Of a stretch of DNA of 45,880 nt, positions 22,934 through 31,456 are shown one piece after another. The notes under the pieces were generated by a model, which worked only from the letters and a program-made list of their open reading frames with translations, did no database searches and had not been told where the DNA came from. A program made the position numbers and the translations under genes. Each line of letters starts with the position of its first letter. Position 1 is the first letter of the stretch. The stretch is from Pseudomonas sp. PD9R (GTDB taxonomy: Bacteria > Pseudomonadota > Gammaproteobacteria > Pseudomonadales > Pseudomonadaceae): assembly GCF_019200975.1 (NCBI RefSeq), contig NZ_JAHTMR010000008.1:32208-78087 (forward strand), written 5' to 3'.

Positions 22934-24199
22934 ATGCGATATTGCGCCCTGGTCAATGCTAAGGCTGTTTCTAGGTGTTTAACGTTGCTGATCATGAGCG
23001 CTTCGTTAACTTCCGTTCCTGCTGTTGCGGAAGGCGTTTTCGAAGATGCACACATCAATGCCAACTTCAGAAACTATTACATCAACCGTAATTTCACTGA
23101 AAGCCAATACCCGCAGGCCAAGGCGGAAGAATGGACGCAAAGTGTAATCATGGACGCGCGCTCCGGATTCACGACAGGCACCGTCGGATTTGGCCTCGAC
23201 GCCCTGGGCCTCTATTCGCAAAAGCTCGACGGCGGAAAAGGCACCACCAACACGCAATTGCTGCCGGTGCACGATGACGGGCGCCCGGCGGATGATTTCG
23301 GTCGTCTGGCGCTGGCGGCAAAAATACGCTTCGCCAAGACCCAGGCGCGTATCGGGGAGTGGGTGGTGACCTTGCCAGTGGTGCGCTCCGACGATGGCCG
23401 TTCGCTGCCGCAAACCTTTCGCGGTGCGCAAATCACTTCAAAGGACCTTGATAACTTCACGTTTTATGGCGGGCAGTTTCGCGGTAACAGCCCGCGTAAC
23501 GATGCGAGCATGGACCGGATGTCGATGTTTAACCGACCAGGTGTGACATCTGATCGCTTCAATTTTTCCGGTGTGGAATACGCGTTTAATAACAATCAGA
23601 GTCAGGTGGGCGCCTGGTATGCGCAACTGGAAGACATCTACCATCAGCGTTATTTCAGCTTCACCCATAGTCAAAAAATGGGAGATTGGCTATTAGGCGC
23701 AAACCTCGGATTTTTCAGCGGTGAGGACGATGGGAAAAAACTAGCGGGAGAACTGGATAACAAAACGTATTCCGCATTGCTGTCCGCACGTTACCAGGCC
23801 AGCACGTTTTACGTCGGGCTACAAAAAGTCGACGGCGATAACTGGATGCGTTTGAACGGGACGAGCGGGGCGACACTGGCGAACGACAGCTTCAGCAACA
23901 GCTATGACTTTGCCGACGAGCGTTCCTGGCAACTGCGCCATGACTATGACTTTGTCGCCTTGGGCGTGCCAGGCCTGACATTGATGAACCGCTACATCAG
24001 CGGTTCAAATGTTCACTCTGGTGGCGTTACCGATGGCAAGGAATGGGGGCGCGAGTCCGAGCTGTCCTATGTTTTACAAAGTGGCGCGTTGAAGAATCTT
24101 TCGCTGCGCTGGCGCAACTCGGTGATCAAGCGCGATTTCAGCCTGGCTGACTTCAACGAGAATCGACTGATCATCAGTTATCCGCTGTCGATTTTATAA
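22934..24199 (+). CDS. OprD-family porin of the BKACE regulon
   Basis: A 421-residue precursor. The signal is longer than usual (about 32 residues, ending SVPAVA-EGVF). Family features: INANFRNYYINRNFTESQ, SGFTTGTVGFGLDALGLYSQ, VVRSDDGRSLPQTFRGAQIT, YDFVALGVPGLTLMNRYISG and the C-terminal strand RLIISYPLSIL. GAGAG lies just upstream of the ATG. The porin shares a 27-bp AraC-type control element with the divergent araC/BKACE promoter, so it most likely brings the substrate of that pathway through the outer membrane. It is convergent with araC. Confidence 0.93.
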   Translation: MRYCALVNAKAVSRCLTLLIMSASLTSVPAVAEGVFEDAHINANFRNYYINRNFTESQYPQAKAEEWTQSVIMDARSGFTTGTVGFGLDALGLYSQKLDGGKGTTNTQLLPVHDDGRPADDFGRLALAAKIRFAKTQARIGEWVVTLPVVRSDDGRSLPQTFRGAQITSKDLDNFTFYGGQFRGNSPRNDASMDRMSMFNRPGVTSDRFNFSGVEYAFNNNQSQVGAWYAQLEDIYHQRYFSFTHSQKMGDWLLGANLGFFSGEDDGKKLAGELDNKTYSALLSARYQASTFYVGLQKVDGDNWMRLNGTSGATLANDSFSNSYDFADERSWQLRHDYDFVALGVPGLTLMNRYISGSNVHSGGVTDGKEWGRESELSYVLQSGALKNLSLRWRNSVIKRDFSLADFNENRLIISYPLSIL

Positions 24200-24212
24200 G
24201 ACCGACACGCCG

Positions 24213-24245
24213 CGCCAGGGCTGAAGTAACGCTTCAGCCCTGGCG
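24213..24245. terminator. Perfect hairpin between convergent oprD and araC
   Basis: Fourteen-base arms CGCCAGGGCTGAAG / CTTCAGCCCTGGCG around TAACG. The right arm includes the araC stop codon, so the hairpin serves both converging transcripts. There is no T tract, so it may act by blocking exonucleases rather than as a classic terminator. Confidence 0.7.
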
Positions 24246-25262
24246 ATAGTCTTTGGTGGTTTTCCCGGTCCAGCGCTTGAAGGCACGGCGAAAGTTGGTC
24301 GGTTCGGAAAAGCCCAGCAACAAGGCAATATCGTCCGTGCTCATGATCGTGGTTTTCAGGTATTCGATAGCCAGCGAGCAGCGCACGTCGTCGGTAATCG
24401 CCACGAACGAAGTGTCCTCATCCTGAAGTTTGCGGCGCAGGCTGCGGGTGGTCATGTGCAGCTTGTCCGCCACGACTTCCATGCTCGGAAACTCGCCGGG
24501 TGTTTGCATCATCATCTGATATACCTCGCCAGAAATCCCCGAAGATACCTTTGCCTGACCAATCAAGCGGTCACAGGTCTCCTGCAGCACCGTGGCAGTG
24601 AGTCGGTGGGCCAGATGCGGTTTTTGATCGAGGATCGCGCTGTCGTAATGCAGCTCGCACTGGTCATGATCGAAAACGCACGGGCAACCCAGATATTCCT
24701 GATAGATGGCGGCATGGGCCGGTGCCGGGTAGGAGAAACAAGCCTTGGTCGGCGGACAGCTTTGGCCGAAGACATCCTGGAGATGGGTGACGTGCTGGGT
24801 GAATTGTTGCTCGATCAGAAACTGTTTGATCTCCCGCGAAGGGCTTGGGTTGGACGCATCGGGAAAGGTCCAGACCGCCTCGTCCTCATATTCATGCCAT
24901 TCGATGGTCAGTGTCGGCGTTGCCAGCGAGTGATATTTCACGCCCAGCCGGAAGTAGTCCCGCAGTGACAGGCAGGACATCAGCGCGTAGCCATACATCC
25001 CGTAAGCGGAGAGATGCAGGCGCGAGCCGGTCTTGAACGGTGTGGCCGGGTCTTTCGATAGGGACACGGCATTGCCGCAGACCGCTGCGTATTGGCGCAC
25101 TGAAGTGAGTGCCGTTGCGTCATAGATGTGGTCCTCGTCGACACCGCTGCCTCTCAGACTGTCGACGGGCGCGATGCCTTGTTCGCTGAGGACTTCAACC
25201 AGTGCGGCAATTTTGTAAGGGGCGTAGATCCGATCATTAAGCAACGGCATTTTCGGTGGCAT
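24234..25262 (-). CDS. AraC-family transcriptional activator
   Basis: A 342-residue regulator of the OruR/ArgR-like subgroup: an N-terminal ligand domain (YKIAALVEVLSEQGIAPVDS, LSAYGMYGYALMSCLSLRDY, LTIEWHEYEDEAVWTFPD, LGCPCVFDHDQCELHYDSAI) and a C-terminal double helix-turn-helix (FPSMEVVADKLHMTTRSLRR, SLAIEYLKTTIMSTDDIALL, LGFSEPTNFRRAFKRWTGKT). It is divergent from the BKACE-MFS-SDR operon; the shared element lies 18-44 bp before its start, so it probably regulates itself and activates both the operon and the porin when the substrate is present. Confidence 0.93.
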   Translation of the reverse strand: MPPKMPLLNDRIYAPYKIAALVEVLSEQGIAPVDSLRGSGVDEDHIYDATALTSVRQYAAVCGNAVSLSKDPATPFKTGSRLHLSAYGMYGYALMSCLSLRDYFRLGVKYHSLATPTLTIEWHEYEDEAVWTFPDASNPSPSREIKQFLIEQQFTQHVTHLQDVFGQSCPPTKACFSYPAPAHAAIYQEYLGCPCVFDHDQCELHYDSAILDQKPHLAHRLTATVLQETCDRLIGQAKVSSGISGEVYQMMMQTPGEFPSMEVVADKLHMTTRSLRRKLQDEDTSFVAITDDVRCSLAIEYLKTTIMSTDDIALLLGFSEPTNFRRAFKRWTGKTTKDYRQG

Positions 25263-25279
25263 CGGTAGATTCCTGTCGC

Positions 25280-25306
25280 TGTCCCTTAGGGATTCATTGA
25301 TGTCCG
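25280..25306 (+). promoter_or_regulatory. AraC-type regulatory element between araC and BKACE gene
   Basis: Begins TGTCCCTTAGGGAT and ends TGATGTCCG, with TGTC half-sites 21 bp apart. It matches the element before the porin (22728-22754) at 19 of 27 positions. A TGTCGC lies directly before it. It is 115 bp from the BKACE start. Confidence 0.65.
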
Positions 25307-25420
25307 TTAATGATCTTACCGGCGCAGCGAAAATTCAATAAGCTTCGTCCTGCAAGCAGCGGCTGCGAATTGCACAATCGTCATCGCGCCTGCAAAGCCC
25401 ATAACAATACAGGTCACTTC

Positions 25421-26359
25421 ATGAGTCAGCCGAACCGCAAAGTCATCATTTCCTGCGCGATTACAGGCGCGACACACACACCGTCGATGTCCGAGTTCCT
25501 TCCGCTCACCCCGGTTGAAATCGAAAAGCAGTCGATCGAAGCGGCGCAAGCAGGCGCGGCGATCCTGCACCTGCATGCCCGTGATCCATTGGACGGGCGG
25601 CCGACACCGGACCCAAGGGTTTTCAGCCAGTTCGTGCCGGCGATTGCCCAGGCTACGGACGCGATCATCAACATCACCACCGGTGGCAGCACTCGGATGA
25701 CCCTGGCGCAACGGCTTGCGTATCCGCTGATTGCCAAGCCTGAACTGTGTTCGCTGAACATGGGCTCGATGAACTTCTCAATCCATCCGATCGCCCGGAA
25801 AATTTCCACCTGGAATCATGATTGGGAAAAAGAGCACATCGAAGGCATGGAAGACGTGGTGTTCAAAAATACCTTCAAGGACATCAAGAACATCATGCTG
25901 GAGTTGGGTGAATACGGCACGCGTTTCGAGTTTGAATGCTACGACGTCGGCCATCTCTACAACCTGGCGTATTTCGTCGAACAAGGGCTGGTCAAGCCAC
26001 CGCTGTTCATTCAGTCCTGCTTTGGCATTCTTGGCGGCCTGGGTGCTGATCCGGAAAACCTGGCAATCATGCGATCCACTGCTGACCGGCTATTTGGCCG
26101 CCAGAACTATGAGTTCTCGATCCTCGGCGCTGGCCGTCATCAACTGCCGTTCGTGACCATGGGCGCGATCATGGGCGGCAATGTGCGCGTCGGCCTGGAA
26201 GACAGCATCTACCTGGCCAAAGGCGTGAAGGCCAAGACCAACGCCGAGCAGGTGCGAAAAATCCGCCACATCCTTGAGGAGTTGTCTTACGAAATTGCCA
26301 CGCCTGAAGAGGCCCGTCAGATGCTTGGTCTCAAAGGCAAGCACAACGTTCACCTGTAA
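25421..26359 (+). CDS. Beta-keto acid cleavage enzyme (BKACE, Kce-like family)
   Basis: A 312-residue TIM-barrel of the BKACE family (formerly DUF849). MSQPNRKVIISCAITGATHT is the opening strand; the zinc ligands are His50 and His52 in ILHLHARDP, with a Glu in NVRVGLEDS. INITTGGSTRMTLAQRL and SLNMGSMNFS are also family-typical. BKACEs transfer the acetyl end of a 3-keto acid: 3-keto acid plus acetyl-CoA gives acetoacetate plus a new acyl-CoA (as in lysine fermentation or carnitine breakdown). ATG 25421 was chosen; an earlier in-frame ATG at 25310 gives a 37-residue unrelated extension. First gene of the operon. Confidence 0.93.
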   Translation: MSQPNRKVIISCAITGATHTPSMSEFLPLTPVEIEKQSIEAAQAGAAILHLHARDPLDGRPTPDPRVFSQFVPAIAQATDAIINITTGGSTRMTLAQRLAYPLIAKPELCSLNMGSMNFSIHPIARKISTWNHDWEKEHIEGMEDVVFKNTFKDIKNIMLELGEYGTRFEFECYDVGHLYNLAYFVEQGLVKPPLFIQSCFGILGGLGADPENLAIMRSTADRLFGRQNYEFSILGAGRHQLPFVTMGAIMGGNVRVGLEDSIYLAKGVKAKTNAEQVRKIRHILEELSYEIATPEEARQMLGLKGKHNVHL

Positions 26360-26404
26360 GCCTTTTGCTTGAACCCGCCAAAAAAATAAAAAAGAGGTTT
26401 CACC

Positions 26405-27727
26405 ATGACAATCATGCTCAGTACCGCTGAGATCCATTGGCTAGCCACCCGGCGGGCGATGGCTCGACTGATACCGTTGATGTGCGCCATTTACTTCATG
26501 TCGTATCTAGACCGCACCAACGTTGCGCTGGCCAAGGCAGCCTTGAGCGCCGACCTCGGTATCAGCGCCGCCGCCTATGGCCTCGGTGCCGGGATTTTCT
26601 TCCTCGGTTATGCGTTGCTGGAGGTGCCCAGCAATCTGTTGGCGCACCGCATCGGGCCGCGTCGCTGGATCGCCAGAATCGCCGTGACCTGGGGCGCCTT
26701 GTCTTCGGCCATGATGTTTGTCCAGGGCGAATGGTCTTTCTATCTGCTGCGGGTGCTGCTCGGTATTGCCGAGGCCGGCCTGTTTCCGGCGCTGATGTAC
26801 ATGGTCACGCTGTGGTTTGCACCCAAGGATCGCGCGATTGCCATTGGCTGGATTTACATCGCGCCAGCCCTGGCACTCGTCATCGGCAATCCGATTGGTG
26901 GCGCGCTGATGAAGATGGACGGCATCGGCGGCTTGCATGGCTGGCAGTGGATGTTCCTGCTCGAAGGTCTGCCAAGCATTATTGTCGGCGTGATTTTGTG
27001 GTTCAAACTGCCGGAGCGTCCCCGCGATGCACGCTGGTTGACCAAAGCGGAGGCTGAGTCTCTGGAGGCCCATGCGTTGCTGCCGGGCCATGAGAACTCC
27101 CATGAATACTCCGGCCATTGGGTCAAGGCACTGAAGCGTCCGACGACGATTCTGATCGGTCTGATCTACTTCCTGAACCAGGTGGCTTTCGTCGGGTTGG
27201 TATTCTTTACCCCATCGATTATCCAGCAGATGCAGATTACCTCGCCACTGACCGTAGGCTTGTTGTCCAGCAGCGTCGGGATCGGTTTCCTGGCCGGCGT
27301 TTTGATCCTGCCGAGGATTCACCGCAAAATCGCCCGTGATTGTTATTGCCTTGCTTTGTTCACTGGCGGCCTGATCGCGAGTTCCGTGGCGTTTACCCTG
27401 ATTGAACATGCGTCGGCGCGCATAGCGTTGTTCACTGCCACAGCCTTTTTCGCTGGCGGCGTGCTGCCGATCTACTGGGCCATTGCCATGAAACGGCTGC
27501 AAGGCATTCAGGCCGCCGCAGGTTTGGCGTTCATCAATACCATTGGCCTGTTGGGTGGTTTCGCCGGGCCGTATCTGTTCGGCCTGGCCGAAAAGGCCTC
27601 GGGTTTAAGTTCGTCCGGTTTCTATGTAATCGTGTCCGCCGCGGTGTTGGGTCTACTGTTGGTGCCACTGCTGGCTAAGGCGATTGATGCTGAAGTGAGT
27701 CCCATTGCAACGCCGGTCACAGAGTAA
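26405..27727 (+). CDS. MFS transporter, anion:cation symporter family
   Basis: A 440-residue permease with 12 predicted helices. MFS signature motifs are present: YFMSYLDRTNVALAKAALSADL near helix 1, GYALLEVPSNLLAHRIGPRR at loop 2-3, LLRVLLGIAEAGLFPALMYM in helices 4-5 and the central loop RPRDARWLTKAEAESLEAHA. This family (phthalate, tartrate, hexuronate and 4-hydroxyphenylacetate transporters) imports organic anions with protons. GAGG lies just before the start. It is 45 bp after the BKACE gene, and probably imports the hydroxy or keto acid that the operon degrades. Confidence 0.93.
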   Translation: MTIMLSTAEIHWLATRRAMARLIPLMCAIYFMSYLDRTNVALAKAALSADLGISAAAYGLGAGIFFLGYALLEVPSNLLAHRIGPRRWIARIAVTWGALSSAMMFVQGEWSFYLLRVLLGIAEAGLFPALMYMVTLWFAPKDRAIAIGWIYIAPALALVIGNPIGGALMKMDGIGGLHGWQWMFLLEGLPSIIVGVILWFKLPERPRDARWLTKAEAESLEAHALLPGHENSHEYSGHWVKALKRPTTILIGLIYFLNQVAFVGLVFFTPSIIQQMQITSPLTVGLLSSSVGIGFLAGVLILPRIHRKIARDCYCLALFTGGLIASSVAFTLIEHASARIALFTATAFFAGGVLPIYWAIAMKRLQGIQAAAGLAFINTIGLLGGFAGPYLFGLAEKASGLSSSGFYVIVSAAVLGLLLVPLLAKAIDAEVSPIATPVTE

Positions 27728-27739
27728 AAGGAGAGGGTT

Positions 27740-28531
27740 ATGAAGATCGTTGATTTGCTGACACCGCCAGCGCGGTTGAAAGTCATCATCACCGGCGGTG
27801 CGGCAGGAATCGGCGCGGTCATTGCCAAGGCTTTTTATGAAGTCGATGCGCAAGTCTACATTTGTGACATCAACGCCAGCGCCGTTGAACGCATGAAAGG
27901 CGAGTACCCCGGCATGCATGGCGGTGTCGTGGATGTTGGCATCAAGCAGCATGTCGACAGGATCATGGATGAGGCGATTGCCCTGCTCGGCGGTGTCGAC
28001 GTCCTGGTCAACAACGCAGGCATAGCGGGGCCGACCGGCAATATCGAAGCGCTGGATTCGGACGCCTGGGAACAGACGGTTTCGACCAACCTCAACAGCC
28101 AATATTACTTCCTGAGCAAAGCGGTTCCGTACTTGAAGCAGTCGAAGCAGAACCCGCACATCATTGCCATGTCGTCGGTGGCGGGGCGATTGGGGTATCC
28201 ATTCCGAACGCCTTATGCCTCCACCAAGTGGGCGATTGTCGGGTTGATGAAGTCGCTGGCCAACGAACTCGGGCCGCACAACATCCGCGTCAATGCGATC
28301 TTGCCTGGCGTTGTGGCGGGCGAGCGCATGGACCGGGTGATTGATGCACGGGCGAAGACGCTGGACATCAGCTTCGAAGCCATGCGCGAGCAGTACCTGG
28401 AGAAAATCTCCTTACGCCGGATGGTAACGATGGAGGATGTGGCGGCGATGGCGTTGTTCCTGTCGTCTCAAGCGGCGGTGAACGTCACTGGCCAGGCCAT
28501 CAGTGTTGACGGGAACGTCGAGTACCTCTGA
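27740..28531 (+). CDS. Short-chain dehydrogenase/reductase
   Basis: A 263-residue classical SDR. Cofactor loop TGGAAGIG (residues 18-25), Asp43 in YICDINAS after strand 2 (prefers NAD(H)), NNAG (91-94), catalytic Ser145/146 in AMSSVAG, Tyr159 and Lys163 in YASTK, and the C-terminal VTGQAISVDGNVEYL. The strong site AGGAGAGG precedes the start. It is 12 bp after the MFS gene. The most economical role is oxidation of a 3-hydroxy acid to the 3-keto acid that BKACE cleaves; the NAD preference fits a catabolic direction. The substrate is unknown. Confidence 0.92.
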   Translation: MKIVDLLTPPARLKVIITGGAAGIGAVIAKAFYEVDAQVYICDINASAVERMKGEYPGMHGGVVDVGIKQHVDRIMDEAIALLGGVDVLVNNAGIAGPTGNIEALDSDAWEQTVSTNLNSQYYFLSKAVPYLKQSKQNPHIIAMSSVAGRLGYPFRTPYASTKWAIVGLMKSLANELGPHNIRVNAILPGVVAGERMDRVIDARAKTLDISFEAMREQYLEKISLRRMVTMEDVAAMALFLSSQAAVNVTGQAISVDGNVEYL

Positions 28532-28538
28532 TTGACTG

Positions 28539-28574
28539 GTGTGTTCCGGTGTCGCGAAAGACACCGGGGCACAC
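28539..28574 (+). terminator. Hairpin ending the BKACE-MFS-SDR operon
   Basis: A 15-bp stem (GTGTGTTCCGGTGTC with GACACCGGGGCACAC, two G-T pairs) around GCGAAA, 7 bp after the SDR stop. Only TTC follows, so it is weak as an intrinsic terminator and some read-through into the next region is possible. Confidence 0.6.
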
Positions 28575-28612
28575 TTCAATCCATGACTACTAGCGGCTCA
28601 GCGAGCTGCTCC

Positions 28613-28675
28613 TCACCACAACTTCCAGGTGTAATCGACATTCACCCGTAGCTCGTTGTCATCCCGATCATCTCC
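28613..28675 (-). pseudogene. C-terminal remnant of an outer membrane porin
   Basis: On the minus strand about 20 codons read DGDDRDDNELRVNVDYTWKLW and stop. The alternating strand and terminal Trp are typical of a porin's last beta strand. Upstream in this frame the sequence becomes the antisense of an MFS gene, so the rest of the porin is gone. The join falls at about 28650-28675. Confidence 0.55.
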
Positions 28676-29167
28676 ATCATCGCGATGTACGGCTTCGCTG
28701 CCATGGCCAGCAAATGGAAATACCAGCAGGCCTGGGTCGCGGTAACGCTGGTGATTGCCGCGTTCGGCATGTTCATGTCCACAACCGGTGGTCCAATCTT
28801 CGCCTTCGTCGCCATCTGTTTTGCCGCCATCGGTTTCAAGGCTGCCTCGGCGTTGTTCTGGCCAATTCCGCAAGGCTATCTGGATGCGCGGATCGCGGCG
28901 GCAGTGATCGCCCTGATCAACTCGATCGGCAACCTCGGCGGGTTCGTTGCGCCGACCACGTTCGGTTTCCTGGAGCAAACCACCGGGTCCATTGAAGGTG
29001 GTCTGTACGGTTTGGCGGCCACTTCATTGCTGGCAGCCATCGTGATCTTCTTCGCTCGCACCTCACCTCGCGGCAATGCCCTGAGCACGTCGGCCGAGAC
29101 CTTGCCCGCAAAAAAGCCGTTAAGTCATCACGCCCTGAAATCTGATCCAACGGGAGCAGCCTCTTGA
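28652..29167 (+). pseudogene. MFS transporter, 5'-truncated remnant
   Basis: About 170 codons encode the last third of an MFS permease: IPIISIIAMYGFAAMASKWK, GFKAASALFWPIPQGYLDAR, INSIGNLGGFVAPTTFGFLE and GGLYGLAATSLLAAIVIFFA, then a polar tail. About 270 N-terminal residues are missing; the frame is blocked by a TAG at 28649 just upstream. The stop codon overlaps the TTG start of the dehydratase gene, showing that the two were an operon. The fragment resembles glucarate/galactarate-type transporters. It may still be translated from ATG 28685 but cannot transport. Confidence 0.82.
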
Positions 29168-30438
29168 AAATCATCCGAGTCACCGTCACCCCCATCGCCT
29201 TCCGTGATCCGCCATTGCTCAACGCCAGCGGCATCCACGAACCCTTCGCGCTGCGCTCGATCATCGAGATCGAAAGCGACAATGGCTACATCGGCCTCGG
29301 TGAAAGTTATGGCGATGCCCCGGCGCTGGCAATCCAGCAGCAACTGCAAAGCCAGCTGATCGGCCTTGACCCGTTCAACCTCAATCAGTTGCGCGCCATC
29401 GTCCAGGCGACGGTAGCGGCGAACAAACCGGCAAGCATTGCCGGGGCGGAACTGGCGCCCGGTTCTCATGCGAGTAAAGCGGTGAGCAATGCCTATTCGG
29501 CGTTCGAAGTGGCGTTCCTCGATTTGCAGGCGCATTCGTTGAACGTGCCGTTGGTGGACTTGCTGGGCGGGGCGATCCGCGACGAGATTCCGTTCAGCGC
29601 GTATCTGTTCTTCAAATACGCACAGCATGTTGATTCACCCTACAAACCGGACAATTGGGGCGAGGCGCTGAACGAGGAACAAATCGTCGCCCAGGCGCGA
29701 CGGATGATCGAGGCATACGGTTTCAAGAGCATCAAGCTCAAGGCCGGCACGTTGCCGCCGGAGCATGAAGTGTCGTGCATCAAGGCACTTAAAAAAGCCT
29801 TCCCCGACTACCCGTTGCGCATCGACCCCAATGGCAATTGGTCGCTGGAAACGTCGATCCGCATGGCCGAACTGCTGGGCGACGACCTGCAGTATTACGA
29901 AGACCCAACGCCGGGCCTGGACGGCATGGCCGAGCTGCACAAACGCACCGGGCTGCCGCTGGCGACCAACATGGTGGTCACCGATTTCGACGAATTCCGC
30001 CGCAGTGTGGCGCAGAACAGTGTGCAGATCGTCCTCGCCGATCACCACTATTGGGGCGGCCTGCGCGATACCCAGGCGCTGGCGAAGATGTGCGAGACCT
30101 TTGGCCTTGGCGTGTCGATGCACTCCAACTCACACCTGGGCATCAGCCTGATGGCCATGGCTCACGTTGCCGCCTCGGTGCCGAACCTCGACTACGCCTG
30201 TGACACCCATTACCCGTGGCAGGAACCGGATGAGGAAGTGATCAAGGGCGGCAAGCTACCGATCGTCGATCGCTGCGTGAAAATCACCCGTGCACCGGGC
30301 CTGAGCCTGGAACTGGATCACGATCAATTGGGCAAGTTGCATGATCAGTACCTGACCTGCGGCATTCGCCAGCGCGATGACGTCAAGCAGATGCGGCGTT
30401 ACAAGCCGGACTGGAAGGCCGTTAAACCGCGTTTTTGA
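29164..30438 (+). CDS. Glucarate dehydratase-family enzyme (enolase superfamily)
   Basis: A 424-residue enolase-superfamily protein that aligns with E. coli GudD: FALRSIIEIESDNGYIGLGE, the KxK base pair in FKSIKLKAG, metal ligands in LRIDPNGNW, YYEDPTPG and TNMVVTDF, and the catalytic His in MHSNSHLGISL. GudD dehydrates D-glucarate or L-idarate to 5-keto-4-deoxyglucarate. The lid region and length differ from GudD (about 446), so the acid sugar may differ. The start codon is TTG (29164), supported by GGGAG 7 bases upstream and overlap with the preceding stop. Its original promoter was lost in the upstream deletion. Confidence 0.9.
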   Translation: MKIIRVTVTPIAFRDPPLLNASGIHEPFALRSIIEIESDNGYIGLGESYGDAPALAIQQQLQSQLIGLDPFNLNQLRAIVQATVAANKPASIAGAELAPGSHASKAVSNAYSAFEVAFLDLQAHSLNVPLVDLLGGAIRDEIPFSAYLFFKYAQHVDSPYKPDNWGEALNEEQIVAQARRMIEAYGFKSIKLKAGTLPPEHEVSCIKALKKAFPDYPLRIDPNGNWSLETSIRMAELLGDDLQYYEDPTPGLDGMAELHKRTGLPLATNMVVTDFDEFRRSVAQNSVQIVLADHHYWGGLRDTQALAKMCETFGLGVSMHSNSHLGISLMAMAHVAASVPNLDYACDTHYPWQEPDEEVIKGGKLPIVDRCVKITRAPGLSLELDHDQLGKLHDQYLTCGIRQRDDVKQMRRYKPDWKAVKPRF

Positions 30439-30453
30439 TTGCGTGTAGACCTT

Positions 30454-30493
30454 TGGTCCGAGCGTGTTTGGTCGCGCCTCGGACCATTTTTTT
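30454..30493 (+). terminator. Rho-independent terminator after the dehydratase gene
   Basis: Nine-base arms TGGTCCGAG / CTCGGACCA around a 15-base loop, followed by seven T, 15 bp after the stop codon. Confidence 0.9.
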
Positions 30494-30505
30494 GCCAGTC
30501 TTTGG

Positions 30506-30575
30506 AGATCAAAAGATTGCAGCCTTCGGCAGCTCCTACAGGGAATGCGTACACCGGCTGCGATCTTTTGATCTT
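30506..30575. repeat. GATCTTTTGATC-family repeat, arms pointing outward
   Basis: AGATCAAAAGATTGCAGCC..GGCAGCTCCTACAGGG is followed after a short spacer by GGCTGCGATCTTTTGATCTT. The order is inverted relative to the other copies, where the CTGTAGGAGCTGCC ends are outermost. It reaches the stop codon of the following hydrolase. Confidence 0.8.
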
Positions 30576-31363
30576 TACAAACCGTCCCTCAATGCCTTGA
30601 GGTAATCAGGGCTGTCACTGATCGAATTGTGCCCCGTCCCTGCAATCACCTGCAGCGTCGCCACGCCCTTGGCAAAGTGGCTAAAGAGCAGCTGCGTGCT
30701 TGAACGCGGTATCACTTCGTCGTGCTCGGCGGCGATCAGCCGTGTCGGCACTGAGATGTGCGCCGCGTAGCGCCAGGATTCGAATTTGTCCTTCAACAGC
30801 CACTTCACCGGAAACCAGCGGAACTGACGGGCGGCGAGTCCTTCAAGGCTGTTGTAGGGGGTGATCAACACCAATCGCGCTGCCGGGCGTTGGCTGGCCA
30901 GGCGTATGGCAACTCCGGAACCCAGGCTGCGCCCGACCACCGCGACGTGTGGATGGGTGGCGTAGACCTTGTCGAACAAGGCCAGGGCGTCGTGGGCTAT
31001 CGCCTCCTCGGAGGGCGAACCGCTGCTGCCACCGTAGCCTCGGTAATGCAGCAAATACAGCGCGTAGTCGGGGAACGCCTGGGCGAACTCCGGCAGGTTG
31101 CGCGAAACGTCCTCGGCATTGCCGCCAAAATAAATCAGTGCATTGGGACCGTCGTGTGGTCTGACGCAAACCTGCACCTGTGCGTCGTCGACGGCCAGGG
31201 TGAGCAATGACGCGGCGGTCCCGACAGCGCGAGGCTGCGGGTAGTAGATCAGCGCGCGTTGAAATACGAACAGCGCAACGCAAAGCATCAGGTACAACGC
31301 GGCAAGGATAACGACGAGTAGCATCAGGTTGCGTGACATTCGGCTAACGTTAGTGGACGACAT
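30575..31363 (-). CDS. Membrane-anchored alpha/beta hydrolase (BEM46/ABHD13-like)
   Basis: A 262-residue protein with one N-terminal membrane helix (LMLLVVILAALYLMLCVALF). The catalytic triad is visible: Ser in VVGRSLGSGVAIRLA, Asp in AAEHDEVIP and His in GTGHNSIS. LHYRGYGGSSGSPSE is the oxyanion-side loop typical of this group. It probably faces the periplasm as a signal-anchored serine hydrolase; substrate unknown. It is transcribed alone, divergent from the aldo-keto reductase. Confidence 0.9.
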   Translation of the reverse strand: MSSTNVSRMSRNLMLLVVILAALYLMLCVALFVFQRALIYYPQPRAVGTAASLLTLAVDDAQVQVCVRPHDGPNALIYFGGNAEDVSRNLPEFAQAFPDYALYLLHYRGYGGSSGSPSEEAIAHDALALFDKVYATHPHVAVVGRSLGSGVAIRLASQRPAARLVLITPYNSLEGLAARQFRWFPVKWLLKDKFESWRYAAHISVPTRLIAAEHDEVIPRSSTQLLFSHFAKGVATLQVIAGTGHNSISDSPDYLKALRDGL

Positions 31364-31456
31364 TGACGGCTCGGGGTGTGAACACGGCTAGCGCTGGATC
31401 GCTGTCAGAGTGTAGTCAATCGACGGCGGGGCCGGCCGACTGATGAGGGCAAGGTC

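Noticed and set aside
26507..27502. Open frame of 331 codons antisense to the MFS transporter
   Set aside because: Product is rich in Gln/Arg with no domain and lies entirely within a well-supported MFS gene on the other strand.
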